From Siderastrea radians (lineage: Eukaryota > Cnidaria > Anthozoa > Scleractinia > Rhizangiidae), in NCBI GenBank assembly GCA_964017195.1, contig OZ024895.1, positions 10,262,501 through 10,326,500 of the forward strand: a stretch of 64,000 nucleotides of DNA, given 5' to 3'. This document shows positions 21,191-32,153 of the stretch, one piece after another. The notes under the pieces are model-generated. The model was not told the origin of the DNA. It worked only from the letters and a program-made list of their open reading frames with translations, and ran no database searches. A program made the position numbers and the translations under genes. The number at the start of each line of letters is the position of its first letter. Position 1 is the stretch's first letter.

Positions 21191-22580
21191 ATTTGGACAG
21201 AATTTTTCATTTATACGTCCTGGTAGTATTTGAAGTTTGTTTAGAATTACCAAGCGATTCAAAACAACAATTTGGCTTTGTAGTTGGCGAGTTTTGAACA
21301 TTGTTGTCAGACGATTTCGCTTGCTTGACTTGTGTAATTCAGGCGACTATTTGTTAATCAAGTGCGTGATTTTTCTCGTTTTGAACGTGTTGCAATCTTG
21401 TAATCTTTTTGGTGAAAAGAAATCCACCCTTCGACACAACCACTTTTGCATAACAGTTTATTATTCATGGTCTGGACACTTAGATTTTTGAAATACTTTG
21501 CTACAAACAAATTCGTTCCATGCATGTGCTAGTTTGTCTACGTCAGCAAATTTTCAAAGAAAAAACTTTCTCAGGTTCTACTGGGCCTAAAAAATAGCTT
21601 GAAACGGGAAAATAATCTTTAAATCATGGCAGTGCTAACTAGCACCATTTCAATGATGCGCCAGGTAGACTTGGGTTATTTTTGTTACCTACAATGTTTT
21701 GTTTACACTTCGACTTCGCAGTTCTATATTTGTCACTTTTCACTAATTATGCGACGGCGTCACTTTGTAGTGCAGCTTTGTATCACAGTGATTTTCAGAA
21801 GCTGAAATGCCATACCATTTGAGAAAATCACTTGAAACCGAAATATTCTGATTAGGAGCATTTTGCTGATGTAGAAGAACTTTCCTTGAAACTAATTTTG
21901 ATCATCGACAACGAAATGTTTACACACCGGCTTGACACTTCGATCTTTTGTCATGTTTCACTAATTATACGGCTGACATGAAATCCCCTCGCATTAGCAT
22001 CGCTATTTAGCGTATAAACTTTGCAGTGCATTTTTCAAGGTGAAAGATTTTCCAAATTTGAAACGGGAAAATATATTTCTTAATCAAGGCAGCGCTAAAC
22101 GTGGATCATTTCCCTGGTACGCCAGCTAAAAACTTTTGAAACGTTGTACATAGCGCCATCAGCAGATGCATATTTACTTTAAGGTGTTTGGCCACGTAGC
22201 ATAAATTTCATTTTCGTAGCGTGTCCACTGATATACGCCGAAAATTAAATGTGTGGGATTGAAAGGCTTGTTTTCATAAAAAAGCTTAGATGGTGGGAAT
22301 TTTTTTAGGTTTCCCTTTTTATTTACAAGTTTTGAAATTGGCGTTTAGCGAGTAAATTCGAGACAAATTTTGGGCCAATGCAAATTAAAAAAGATGTTTA
22401 TCTCAGCTAAAAACTCGGTGCTTTTGTCGGTAAAAGGGAGCACAAAAGAAGAAAAACCGAAGATGCGAAAATGAATAACAAAGTGAAAACGCGTTGAAGA
22501 AAAACGCGTTGGCCAGTGCGTTGGCAAAAATGAACCAACGCCTTGGCAGCGTGTTGACAACGCGTTTGATGGTTCATTTA
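21191..22580. other. Intron sequence without a recognised gene
   Basis: AT-rich sequence. No transposon ends or coding domains were identified by eye. Around 22490-22570 there is a GCGTTGG/CAACGC cluster (ACGCGTTGGCCAGTGCGTTG) with mixed orientation. Confidence 0.3.
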
Positions 22581-22589
22581 TTTCTGAGC

Positions 22590-22860
22590 AGTACTGTATG
22601 TTTAATGTCACTGGAAGAGAGACTTGCTCGTACTTCACCTTGTATTCCTTTTAAGCAAATATGTGAACTTCCTAACAGAAGACAGTATTCAGCATTGTAT
22701 GGAAATGTTGTTAATGTATCTGCTGATGTGAGTTGCACAGAAAATATTTTACCAAGAAGTTTCAAGTGAGACAGAATTATTTCTTTAACACTAAAACGTC
22801 ACTTGTTCCAAAAACATGATTATAAATTTCAGAATGTTTCTCAACATAATGTTACCCATG
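22590..22860 (+). pseudogene. Helitron replication-helicase protein remnant
   Basis: The plus strand reads LMSLEERLARTSPCIPFKQI, then CELPNRRQYSALYGNVVNVS, ADVSCTENILPRS, and after a stop and frameshift LFQKHDYKFQNV. The EERL, IPFxQIRELPRG-like and GNVVNVPAD-like motifs match the domain N-terminal to the Rep/helicase part of cnidarian Helitron proteins. Only a short slice survives. Identification is by remembered family pattern. Confidence 0.5.
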
Positions 22861-23366
22861 GAAGTTCATATCCACAAGCACAGTCTTCACAGAGCCTCCA
22901 TTAACTCTATGCAAATTCACGCTCCGCTCCGACCAAAGGTTAACTTCTTCACAGTTAATTAAATTATCTTAAACATGCCGTTATAAATTTCAAGTTACCA
23001 AACAAAGCTGTTTCAGAAACCTTGCAGAGTACAATCAAAATTATCCACATAAAGCACAGATACAATCTTTTCAACGAACATCTTGCTCAAAGATGCATAA
23101 CCAAAACAGCTGTTTCATAACTCAAATTATAACGGAACAAACATAGGCGTACGGGCACATTCGGACTTGGGGGGGCGGCGATCTTCTTGCCCGAAAAAAT
23201 TACACAATGCCCGAATGTGTAAGCGTTGAAATTTGGATATAAACGAACTTAAATTGCAAGAAAAACAAAAAGGTTCACAATTCTCACGTCTACTGAAACT
23301 GTTATAACTCCAAAAACAGTTGTTTTCAAACCTCGCATACTCTATGAACTCTATTGACAAGTCTAC

Positions 23367-23720
23367 TCATGCGATCAATCTTGTTAAAATTAAAAAGTTA
23401 TTAAAAGAAAAAGTTTTTCCTTCCGTGGCGCTGTCCGAAAGTGTTAATAATCTTGTTCTACTGTTAACAATAACTTTGTTCCCATAAGAGCGCTCAATGC
23501 ACACGATAGCGAGGCTGTTCAGCCTATTTTGCCCCATCGTGCTCCGAAGGTAGGTCTTCAAGCGTCGGAGTCCGCTGAATGAGCGCTCCGCTGAGCAGGA
23601 CGTTGGGGGGATGACGGCCAGAACGGACGCGACCTTTGAAAATTCTGGGGTCATTTCAAACAGGCTGTTTGCGTTCAACACTTCGATGACTTCTGCAGGT
23701 GTTCTTATCGATTTTCTCAC
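23367..23720 (-). pseudogene. hAT transposase C-terminal dimerisation domain
   Basis: Contains PPTSCSAERSFSGLRRLKTY, then LRSTMGQNRLNSLAIVCIE, the conserved hAT dimerisation motif with SAERxFS. About 117 residues, open to the end. Without the catalytic centre it cannot act alone, although a dimerisation-only fragment could in principle interfere with full-length transposase (inference). Confidence 0.8.
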
Positions 23721-23831
23721 GTGTGCTGCCTTAAACTGACAGAACAGGCGTTGGTCTGCCTGGAGTAGCTCCCTGTGCTAGCACTGGTCGGCGAATCACT
23801 TAGGGTGATGTCACCTAACGGACAATGTCAC

Positions 23832-24227
23832 CTAACGCACAATAGCTTCCTGAATAGGGACGTGTTCATCTTGGTCATCCTGCAGTTCCAGAACCACCGA
23901 CACAGGCGAGATTTCAACTCTTTCAATGCCATCAGTTTGTACATTCCAACAGGAACCAGTGTTATCTTGGTCATGTGCGTCAGTCTGGTTGTCTGATCTG
24001 AAGAGCTTCTGTGACGGCCGCGACTCCGCGGAGCTCTTGGTGAAAAAAGCAAGCTGACTCTGATTACGCTCACGTACCATAGTGAAAGCAACTTTCTGTC
24101 CTTTGTGCACAGTTTTGGCATGATTATCTTTATAATCGGAATCGAGTTCCTTCTTACATACACCACAAATAACGCGCTGGCAATAAGGGCGTTTTCTTTT
24201 TCCTCTATCAGGCTCTTGATCTGTCAT
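23832..24227 (-). pseudogene. hAT transposase N-terminal zinc-finger fragment
   Basis: Begins MTDQEPDRGKRKRPYCQR and continues CGVCKKELDSDYKDNHAK, giving a C-x2-C then H-x5-H finger that would bind the element ends. It runs on to about residue 131 with an acidic region and then stops. It belongs with the C-terminal piece 110 bp downstream on the same strand; the RNase-H-like core between them is missing. Confidence 0.7.
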
Positions 24228-25564
24228 AACTCAAGGTTCACCTCTACCTCTCGATCTCCAGTCTAAAAATGGGACGTTGAATAGAGTACTTTACGGTAAC
24301 CGTTTACTTTCTGAATAAATCGCTTTAAATTATGAAGTTGAAGCATCGGATGCTGTTCTTACCATTTCAAGCGTGACAAAAAGATCGTAATGCATTCCAT
24401 AATAAAACTAAGTTGAGGAGCATAGTGCAGTGTGATGTTTTTATACGTACTGATTAGTAATGTTTATTTAAAATTCAAGATTATAAGTTTTGATTCAAGG
24501 ATCTCTTTTTGCCAAAATTTTTTCATGTATTTCTAATGCAAATCGCACGGGACTGTACACGATAAAAGTAAGATAAAACACAGCTTTTGCACACGTGGCC
24601 GGCATTTTGCTATACATAATAGATCATGCAGCGGTCCAAAAATATATAAGCTTTCACTGAATGAGAAGTAATTTCGCCTTTTAACACGCTAAAGTGCACC
24701 CTACCAAAATCGAACAAAAACACCCAACTTATGCCGTTTTGGTGAAATTGGAATAAGCGTTTCTTCTTATCTAAAATCAACTGTCAAATTTGCAACGCGC
24801 TCACATTGTTGCTTTTAATCTCCATTCACGCAAATTTGGAGAGTTTTCCAAAAGTTTCACCTAGCTTGACAATGACGGACAGTTCGACCAGGTTTAACGC
24901 TTAAGATAAGTCCGTTTAATTAAGATTACACCAAAGAAAAAATCAAAACACTCGGGCAAAAACCCGAAGAGCTAACCTCCTGCATTTTTTGCAAATCTCC
25001 ACGCTTTGGTAGTTGGTACAAGCCGACAAAATGCCTTGACTTAATTACCAATTATTTACCTTTCGTCTTGTCGACCGCTTGACCTTAACGGCACTTTCTA
25101 CTTGATCTTGAATTTGAACTCTTTTCTTGATCTTGAATTTGAACTTTTTTTCTTCTTAAACAACGGTTACTTTGACTCCACGAAGTCCTCAACTGAAACT
25201 CAACTACATGTGAACTGCACGCGATTCACAAAGCGTACGCGTTCTCCCGCCTTATGTGAATTGGCGCGAACGTTTGGCGCGAACTGCAGCGAATGCCAGG
25301 CTGCTAGCGATCGGCAGATCGGCAGCAAAGCCATTCAAACGTTTCAAGATGGACCGTTAGGTCGTGTTGTAGAAGCCGGACTCAATAAATAAATACATAT
25401 TTTAATCAATGCATAAAATAAGTAAATAAATAAACATTTTAATCAATAAATATCTTATCCCAAGTGCTTTTGCCCGAATCACAAGTGTTTTGCCCGAAAA
25501 TTTTCGCAACTGGGGGGGCTGCAGCCCCCCCCGCCCCCCCGCCCCGTACGCCTATGGGAACAAA

Positions 25565-27713
25565 CTAAATTACAGTTTCTTGTCAACAAGTCTATTTTTG
25601 GAGCGAGCTTTGTCACGTTAAACCATTGGCCACGACAAAGTTCAATTTTACCTGCCCTAGCAATAGCTTTTGGAAATTACCTTCAATTCCTCCACACCAA
25701 GCCTTTACTCAAAATACAGCATTCGAGAGGAAAAAGTAGAAAAGCGCATTTGCGCTGATCATTTCCGTCCCTATGTACATTCAACATGGCCGGTAAGCTT
25801 AACCTTGTCTGACCTTCAGCTTCAGTAAGCGGATTCTAACCAACTTTTTCATTGGTAGAATGTACTCTTAGCATAGTAGCCTCAATCTGATTGGTGCCAC
25901 ATAGTGCCACATAAATTCCCTGGGTGGTGCACTCCCATGTGAAAGGTGCATGGATGCTCGTTGTCTCGCCTTCTCCGTCTGTTTTAGAATGGCTTTTATT
26001 CAAATTTTCCGACGAGCATTCCCGCCCGTCTCACATGGGACTCCACCCCGGATAAAAAAAACATACAAACAAACCTAGAAAGCGACAAACTTCAGTCCGG
26101 CTAAGACCTATGTTTTCAACATAGGTCAAAAAATGTTTGATCCTAATTAATGTTTGAACATGTCACGCATGTAAAAGTGAAATAATTTTTCTTTTCAAAC
26201 CATGAAGGGTTTGATCAAGTTTGATATGAAACTAAAGGGTTTCAAGTGTTGAAAACAAAGCAAAGTGCTCGATTTTTTTTTTACCCCAAAGTTTTGCTTG
26301 TTGCCCTGAAAAGTGGTCCCAGTTGCCTTGCGGTCAAATTGGTCATTGTGACACTGTGACATAGGAATTAAGGTTGACTCATTGCTGTCAGAATCATGGC
26401 TGACATAAGGGATGAGAAGGAAGACAGATAGCATTTTCAATAATGTGCAGTTGTTGGCCCTAATCATACCTGCTAATAAAATGTGTAGTTCTAGAAAATA
26501 TCTATACTCCCCCCACGGAAGGTTTTTGTTTCACACCCTCCCCCCTTCCCCAAGAAAGTCCAGTTAAAGGGGCATACTCACGCCATTTTAGTTCACTTTA
26601 AAAATCAAAAATATGTCCTCACATCAATGAACGCCCACAAATAATGGTCTAGGTTTGTTACCAAAGACTATATTACTTCACTGAAACTATTTTCTGTTGC
26701 CTGTTGCTACGGATGGCATGGATGGAAATGGACTGCAACTTGAAAAAGTTAGGCTAAACTTTTCAAATTCTGTCAGCGTGTTGACATTAAATAGATATTA
26801 AATGGTCATGGTTTGTTTTCTCTTAATGATAATAAGTTAATATGTTCTTTTAAATGTTCAAACACAATGTTGGGCATGGATAAAGTTAGCTACCAATAAT
26901 TTTAGCACAGTTTTGACCAAAATCTGCGAAGTCCTCGTGACTATGCCCCTTTAAGCTTCATACTTTGCTTCTAAAATTTTGGCTATTAAGACCGCCCATC
27001 CACTAGCAAGATCCAGTGACCTTTCATGGGGTGGCTATAGATTTTTTCTAGATCTACACAATTCATCATCATACATACATTGTAGATTGAGAAACTATGT
27101 CAGGTTTCCTGCCGAAATCGCTAATTCTTCCAGTTAGTGCAAACTTTTTCTATGTACAACGTTTGCTTTGAAATTTGGTGCCCAGGCTGTTTGTGGTTTG
27201 TAGGCGGTGTCGTGGTCAGTGGTCTTCTACATGTATGGGGTTTATGCATGCATCACATCCCGTGCTCTCATTTGCACTTTGTTCTGCGAGTGTGGTGTTG
27301 TGCTGTGTGCAGCTTTCTAGCATCCCTCCTCCCTCCCCTCCCTGTGGCAGCTTTTTTCATCCTCAGTTTTTTTTTTCAGTTTTTTGGTTTGGAGGGGGAG
27401 GGGGAAGGGAGTTAAGTTTTTATTTTACTTTATTATCCTGTTTATTTACTGGACAGTGTTTCCACTGAACCTATAACTTGAGTGTAACAGTTGTCTGGGC
27501 TGGTTTTGGTGTGCTGGTTTGCAGGTGAAACTGGGTTGGCAGTTCCAGCCCCCAGGTTCCTCAGCACCCAATCTCCACTTGCAACCTAGGCGTTAATTGC
27601 CAGTATTAAAGTGAGTCCAAAACAGAATAAATAATTTATTGTTTTCAGTGAATCCAACATTCCGAACCTTATTGATAAAACAGATCTTAAGAATTGTTGC
27701 TTTGACTTTGTAG
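25565..27713. other. Intron sequence before Ig2, with small palindromes
   Basis: No gene was recognised. It contains a short MITE-like palindrome at 25920-26051, a 10-bp-stem hairpin at 26105-26127 (GACCTATGTT/AACATAGGTC), and pyrimidine-rich stretches at 27318-27345. Confidence 0.35.
25920..26051. mobile_element. 130-bp MITE-like element
   Basis: The left end CTGGGTGGTGCACTCCCATG and right end CACATGGGACTCCACCCCGG are imperfect inverted repeats. No clear target duplication was found. No coding capacity. Confidence 0.5.
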
Positions 27714-27956
27714 TTCCACCAAGCATCAGTGGCTTCTTTGGTAACCAAACAAAGAATGAGAGTGATTTAGCAAATCTGATCTGTAATGCAACTGGTGATC
27801 CGGAACCAACTGTCACCTTGAGAAGACTTTCTGATAACACTATTGTCAACTCTTCCTTTACCATCACTGGTAAACAGGATGAAGGAGCCTACAGATGTAC
27901 TGCAGATAATGGAGTGGGCAATGCAGCCACTGCCGATGTCTTTATTATCGTTCAAA
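27714..27956 (+). CDS. Ig domain 2 exon (I-set-like)
   Basis: This 243-bp phase 1-1 exon has acceptor AG at 27712-27713 and a GTAAGT donor at 27957. It encodes PPSISGFFGNQTKNES, then LICNATGDPEPTV with the B-strand Cys, and DEGAYRCTADNGVG with the F-strand Cys, ending TADVFIIVQ. The usual C-strand Trp is replaced (TVTLRRL). Four N-glycosylation sequons (NQT, NES, NAT, NSS) lie in 80 residues. At about 80 aa it is short, as expected for I-set or C2 domains. The exon lies directly upstream of the CT-rich array and LINE stack that fill the following intron. Confidence 0.85.
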
Positions 27957-28017
27957 GTAAGTCCACACAATATTTGTGACTGATACAGTGTAAGACCTGA
28001 GGTATTCAATCTTTTTA

Positions 28018-29035
28018 TGTCTTTCTTTCCTTCCTCCCTCCCTCCCACCCTCCCTGCTTGCCTCCCTCCCTTCCTTCCTTCCTTCCTTCCCCCCCCCAAC
28101 CCTCCTTCTTTGCTTCCTTCCTGGCTTGCTTCCGTCTTTGCTTCCTTTCTTCCCTTCTTCCTTCCTTGCTTGCTTCCTTCCTTGCTTCTTTCCTTGCGTG
28201 CTTCGTTCCTTGCTTGCTTGCTTGCTTCCTTGCTTGCTTCCTTGCTTGCTTGCTTGCTTGCTTGCTTCCTTGCTTGCTCGGTTCCTTCCTTGCTTGCTTC
28301 CTTCCTTGCTTGCTTCCTTGCTTCCTTGCTTCCTTCCTTGTTTGCTTGGTTCCTTCCTTCCTTCCTTGCTTCCTGCCTTGCTTGCTTGCTTCCTTCTTTG
28401 CTTGCTTGCTTGCTTCCTTCCTTGCTTGCTTGGTTCCTTTCTTGCTTCCTTCCTTCCTTCCTTCCTTCCTTGCTTGTTTGCTTCCTTGCTTCCTTGCTTC
28501 CTTGCTTGCTTGCTTGCTTGCTTGCTTCCTTCCTGCCTTCCTCCCTTCCTTTCTTGCTCGCTTGCTTGCTTGCTTGCTTCCTTCCCTCTTTGCTTCCTTC
28601 CGTCCTGTCTTGCTTCCTTCCTTCCTTCCTTCCTTCCTTCCTCCCTTCCTTCCTTGCTTCCTTCCTTGCTTGCTTCCTTCCCTGCTTGCTTGCTTGCTTA
28701 CTTCCTTCCTTCCTTGCTTCCTTCCTTTCTTGCTTGCTTGCTTCCTTGCTTCCTTCCTTTCTGCCTTGCTTCCTTCCTTCCTTCCTTCCTTCCTTCCTTC
28801 CTTGCTTCCTTCCTTCCTTCCTTCCTTCCTTCCTAGCTTCCTTCCTTGCTTCCTTTCTTCCCTTCTTCCTTCCTTCCTTCCTTCCTTCCTTCCTTGCTTG
28901 CTTCCCTCCTTGCTTGCTTGCGTGCTTCCCGCCTTGCTTCCTTCCTTCCTTGCTTCCTTCCTTCCTTCCTAGCTTCCTTCCTTGCTTCCTTTCTTCCCTT
29001 CTTCCTTCCTTCCTTCCTTCCTTGCTTGCTTCCTT
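28018..29035. repeat. 1-kb CCTT/GCTT tetranucleotide array
   Basis: An almost uninterrupted pyrimidine-rich strand made of CTTC, CTTG and occasional CCTC units. Because the period is four and stops are rare, it stays open in several frames on both strands, giving long but meaningless Ser/Pro/Leu-rich or Lys/Glu/Arg-rich translations. It lies 60 bp after the Ig2 donor and directly abuts a LINE fragment. Confidence 0.95.
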
Positions 29036-29036
29036 A

Positions 29037-29628
29037 GCCGCTTTAAAACAGACTCGTCGGTACGTTCCCCAAAACACCCTCATAACAATATATAAATCAC
29101 TTATTGAACCCCTTTTTGACTACTGTGATGTAGTTTGGGGAAATTTAAAAAAAACACTGACCACAAGACTGCAGAAACTGCAAAATCGAGCTGCCAGAAT
29201 TATAACCTGCAAGGGTTATGATGTTAGATCGACCACTATTCGAGGAGAATTAAGATGGGATGACCTGGAGAGTACTAGAAGAAAGCATATAGTGATCCTC
29301 ATGTATAAAATTGTGAATTAGAGAGCCCCAGGTTATCTCATCGACCTTTTCGAAAAAAGTAACAGCGTTTATTCACTTCGCGAGAGTGGAAGTCGACTAA
29401 TCCTTCCTAAATAGTACACTGAATTTGCAAAAGGTAGCAGTTTTGCTTTTGTTGGAGCCAACATATGGAATTCCATTCCATTCAACATCAGATCTACAAC
29501 CTCTCTCTCCGCTTTTAAATCAAGATTAATAATCTCGCTGTCTTCTAGTTGGTGTTCTACAGTTTTATAATATTTTTACTGATATTATTATTACTATTGT
29601 TTTATTATATTTTTACTGTGTAAAAATA
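29037..29628 (+). pseudogene. CR1-like LINE 3' fragment (family 1, copy 1)
   Basis: Reads YKSLIEPLFDYCDVVWGN, KLQNRAARIITCKGYDVRS and, after a stop, RAPGYLIDLFEK and AFVGANIWNSIPF: the RT thumb and C terminus of a CR1/Jockey-type element. Its left end abuts the CCTT array. The right end stops at TTTTACTGTGTAAA, just short of the tail seen in the second copy near 32100. Confidence 0.75.
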
Positions 29629-30272
29629 GCATCTGATACTAGAAAACTAGAAAGGGTGCAAGAGCGGGCACTACGTGCAGTATACAATAGCAAGACGACA
29701 GCTTATGATGAACTATTAAGTAAGGCAAAGCTGCCTAGTTTAGTAAATAGACGCCTACAAGACATACTGATATTAATGTACAAGGTTAAAAATTTACTGG
29801 CACCTAAACACATTTGTGACATATTTTACAAGCAATTTAAGAATTATGATTTGCGTAGTAACGATTTCCCTATACCTAGATTTAACACTGTAAACTATGG
29901 TAAACATAGCATAAGATATTTAGGTCCCTATCTTTGGGGAAAAATGGACAAAGACCCTCGCAATAAAACAAGCCTTCATGAATTTAAAAAAGCAGTTCGG
30001 GCCATTAACCTAACAGATGTGTTGGACGGAAGATGCAGCTGCTATGCTTGCTCAACATAATTATAATACAACTAATTTAGGTAATCTTGAACTTATTTTT
30101 AACTAATTAGGCCTATAAAACATATTTAAATTGCTAATTACCTACCTATATATCTATTTTATATAATATTAGTATTTTATATTTTATATTTGTATTTGCT
30201 AGTGTCCCCAATTAGCTATCCATAGCTAAAGACCCTGACACTTCAATAAAGTTTATGTATGTATGTATGTAA
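29629..30272 (+). pseudogene. Non-LTR retrotransposon 3' fragment with TATG tail
   Basis: An open frame of about 134 codons encodes RVQERALRAVYNSKTTAYDE, LLSKAKLPSLVNRRLQDIL, IRYLGPYLWGKM and SLHEFKKAVR, the C-terminal region of a second LINE family. The 3' UTR ends CAATAAAGTTTATGTATGTA, the (TATG)n tail of the element, at 30254-30270. Confidence 0.75.
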
Positions 30273-30301
30273 TCATTCATTCATTCATTCATTCATTCAC
30301 A

Positions 30302-30389
<88 letters not shown>
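30273..30389. repeat. (ATTC)n(TC)n microsatellite, first tract
   Basis: CATT/ATTC units to about 30306, followed by about 80 bases of TC dinucleotides with one TTT interruption. It separates the TATG-tailed LINE from the next LINE fragment. Confidence 0.95.
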
Positions 30390-30393
<4 letters not shown>

Positions 30394-30990
30394 AACATAT
30401 GTTCAAAGATAAATGGCTCCATAAATGGTCTAAGGCAGGCTCGAGATTATGTGGATCTGGATGTATTGAAAACAATATATAATGCCTTAATCCAGCCTGT
30501 CTTCGACTACTGTGATGCCGTTTGGAGTAACCTGAACAAAGGACTCGCGAGTAAAATTCAAAAATTACAAAACAGGGCTGCCCGTGTAATTACCTTTCAG
30601 GGCTATGATACGAGATCAGAAGATCTCCTTGAATTCCTTAATTGGGATAATCTAGCATTGAGAAGGAACAAACGGCTTTGCCTTCTAATGTATGACAAAA
30701 CTGTGGAACTCTCTCCCTTTGAATGTAAAATCAGCAAAATCTAAAGCCATATTTAAAAAGGACCTTACCGATTGTCAAGCCGTCGCTTAATCCGTATTTT
30801 CATTGTCAATTTCTCCTTTTTTCTCATTGTAATGTAAATTAAATATTATTTTATCTACAAATGTATAATATTTATTATATAAATTATAGGCGATTTGTTT
30901 GGCTAATATAAAATCTATTACTTACATTTACATACGGCTTTCGCTTAAAGAAGTTGTAAACTTATGAAATTACCGTGTTTAAATAAAAGT
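30390..30990 (+). pseudogene. CR1-like LINE 3' fragment (family 3)
   Basis: Reads NGLRQARDYVDLDVLKTIYN, IQPVFDYCDAVWSN, IQKLQNRAARVITFQGYD and LNWDNLALRRNKRLCLLMYD: the RT thumb and C-terminal region, then a deletion. The 3' UTR ends in (TTCA)n at 30991-31010. The 5' end abuts the TC tract. Confidence 0.75.
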
Positions 30991-31035
30991 GATTCATTCA
31001 TTCATTCATTCTCTCTCTTTCTCTCTTTCTTTCTT
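30991..31035. repeat. (TTCA)n(TC)n tract, second
   Basis: Five TTCA units followed by CTCTCTTT-type repeats. It is the tail of the preceding LINE plus the continuing microsatellite. Confidence 0.85.
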
Positions 31036-32108
31036 TTAAATCATATTTGATACTCAACTGGATCAAATCATATCTGAGTAACAGAAAACAGTTATTTGTG
31101 GTTGAAGGAAGCACTTCACAACCGCGAACAGTCACCTGTGGTGACCCACAGGGATCAATTCTCCGACCACTACCCTTCCTCACTTACATCAATGATCTTC
31201 CCGCGTGCCTTACGTTCTACAAGCATGACGACCTCCTGTAGATCAATAACGTGCCTGCACAGTAAAGTCAACCATGATTTGAATAGCATTCATAATTGGT
31301 TACTAGCCAAGCAACCTAGTCCGAATGTTCTCAAAACAGAGTATTTATATTGTGCATCTGATTTTAACCGATACTGTATAAAAATTGGTGGCGAGCCTTT
31401 GTCCAGGGTTCAGTCCACAAAATCCCTTGGGGTTATGATTGATCAATGTTTAGGCTGGGATGAACATGTCAACAGCCTGTGTAAACGTGTCTCATCTGGA
31501 TTAACCACTTTCAAAAAAAGTTCGTCCGTACGTTCTCCCAAACACCCTCATAACAATATACAAATCACTTATTGGACTCCTTTTTGACTAGTGTGATGTG
31601 GTTTGGGGAAATTTAAATAAAACACTGACCACAAGACTGCAAAAACTGCAGAATCGAGCTGCCAGAATTATAACACGCAAGGGTTATGATGTTAGATGTA
31701 CCACTACTTGAAAAGAATTACGATGGGATGACCTGGAGACTACTAGAAGAAAGCAACTACCAATCCTCATGTAAAAAATTGTGAATAAGAGAGCCCCAGG
31801 TCGTCTCATGGATCTTGTCAAAAAAGTAACAGTGTTTATTCACTTCACGAGAGTGGAAGTATAACACTGAATTTGCAAAAGGTAGTAGTTTCGCCTTTGT
31901 TGGAGCCAAAATATAGAATTCCATTCCATTCAACGTAAGATCTGCAACCTCTCTCTCCCCTTTTAAATCAGTGATTAACAATCTCACTGTCTTCTAGTTA
32001 GTGTTCTACAGTTTTATTATATAATAGGAATAGTAAGTTTTTGTAACACGGCCTTTCTGTAAAGCAGTTGATTTTTACTGATGTAAACTCCGTGTGTAAA
32101 TAAAGTTC
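31036..32108 (+). pseudogene. CR1-like LINE fragment (family 1, copy 2)
   Basis: Covers RT motifs LNWIKSYLSNRKQLFVVEGS, CGDPQGSILRPLPFLTYIND (the usual GVPQG is changed), a disrupted YADD region (YKHDD), TKSLGVMIDQCLGWDEHV, then the same 3' segment as 29037-29628 (YCDVVW-type, LQNRAARI). Several frameshifts and stops are present. The 3' tail TAAATAAAGTTCG runs into (TTCA)n at 32109. Confidence 0.75.
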
Positions 32109-32153
32109 GTTCATTCATTCATTCATTCATTCATTCATTCATTCATTCATTCA
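32109..32153. repeat. (TTCA)n tract, third
   Basis: About eleven TTCA units between two LINE fragments, at the 3' end of the family 1 copy. Confidence 0.95.

Larger units (their letters stand above)
23142..25556 (-). mobile_element. hAT transposon, internally deleted, with 8-bp target duplication
   Basis: Ends CATAGGCGTACGGG and CCCGTACGCCTATG are a perfect 14-bp inverted repeat. Exact 8-bp duplications GGAACAAA flank it at 23134-23141 and 25557-25564, diagnostic of hAT. It encodes only the N- and C-terminal parts of a transposase on the minus strand (24227-23832 and 23720-23367), with the catalytic middle deleted. The right 1.3 kb is non-coding and AT-rich, with a G/C-rich stretch next to the end (25515-25545). 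The perfect ends suggest a fairly recent insertion mobilised in trans. Confidence 0.9.

Noticed and set aside
27767..29083. Very long open frames (over 400 codons) on both strands across the CCTT/GCTT array.
   Set aside because: Period-four repeat without stops; low-complexity translation in several frames at once; not a gene.
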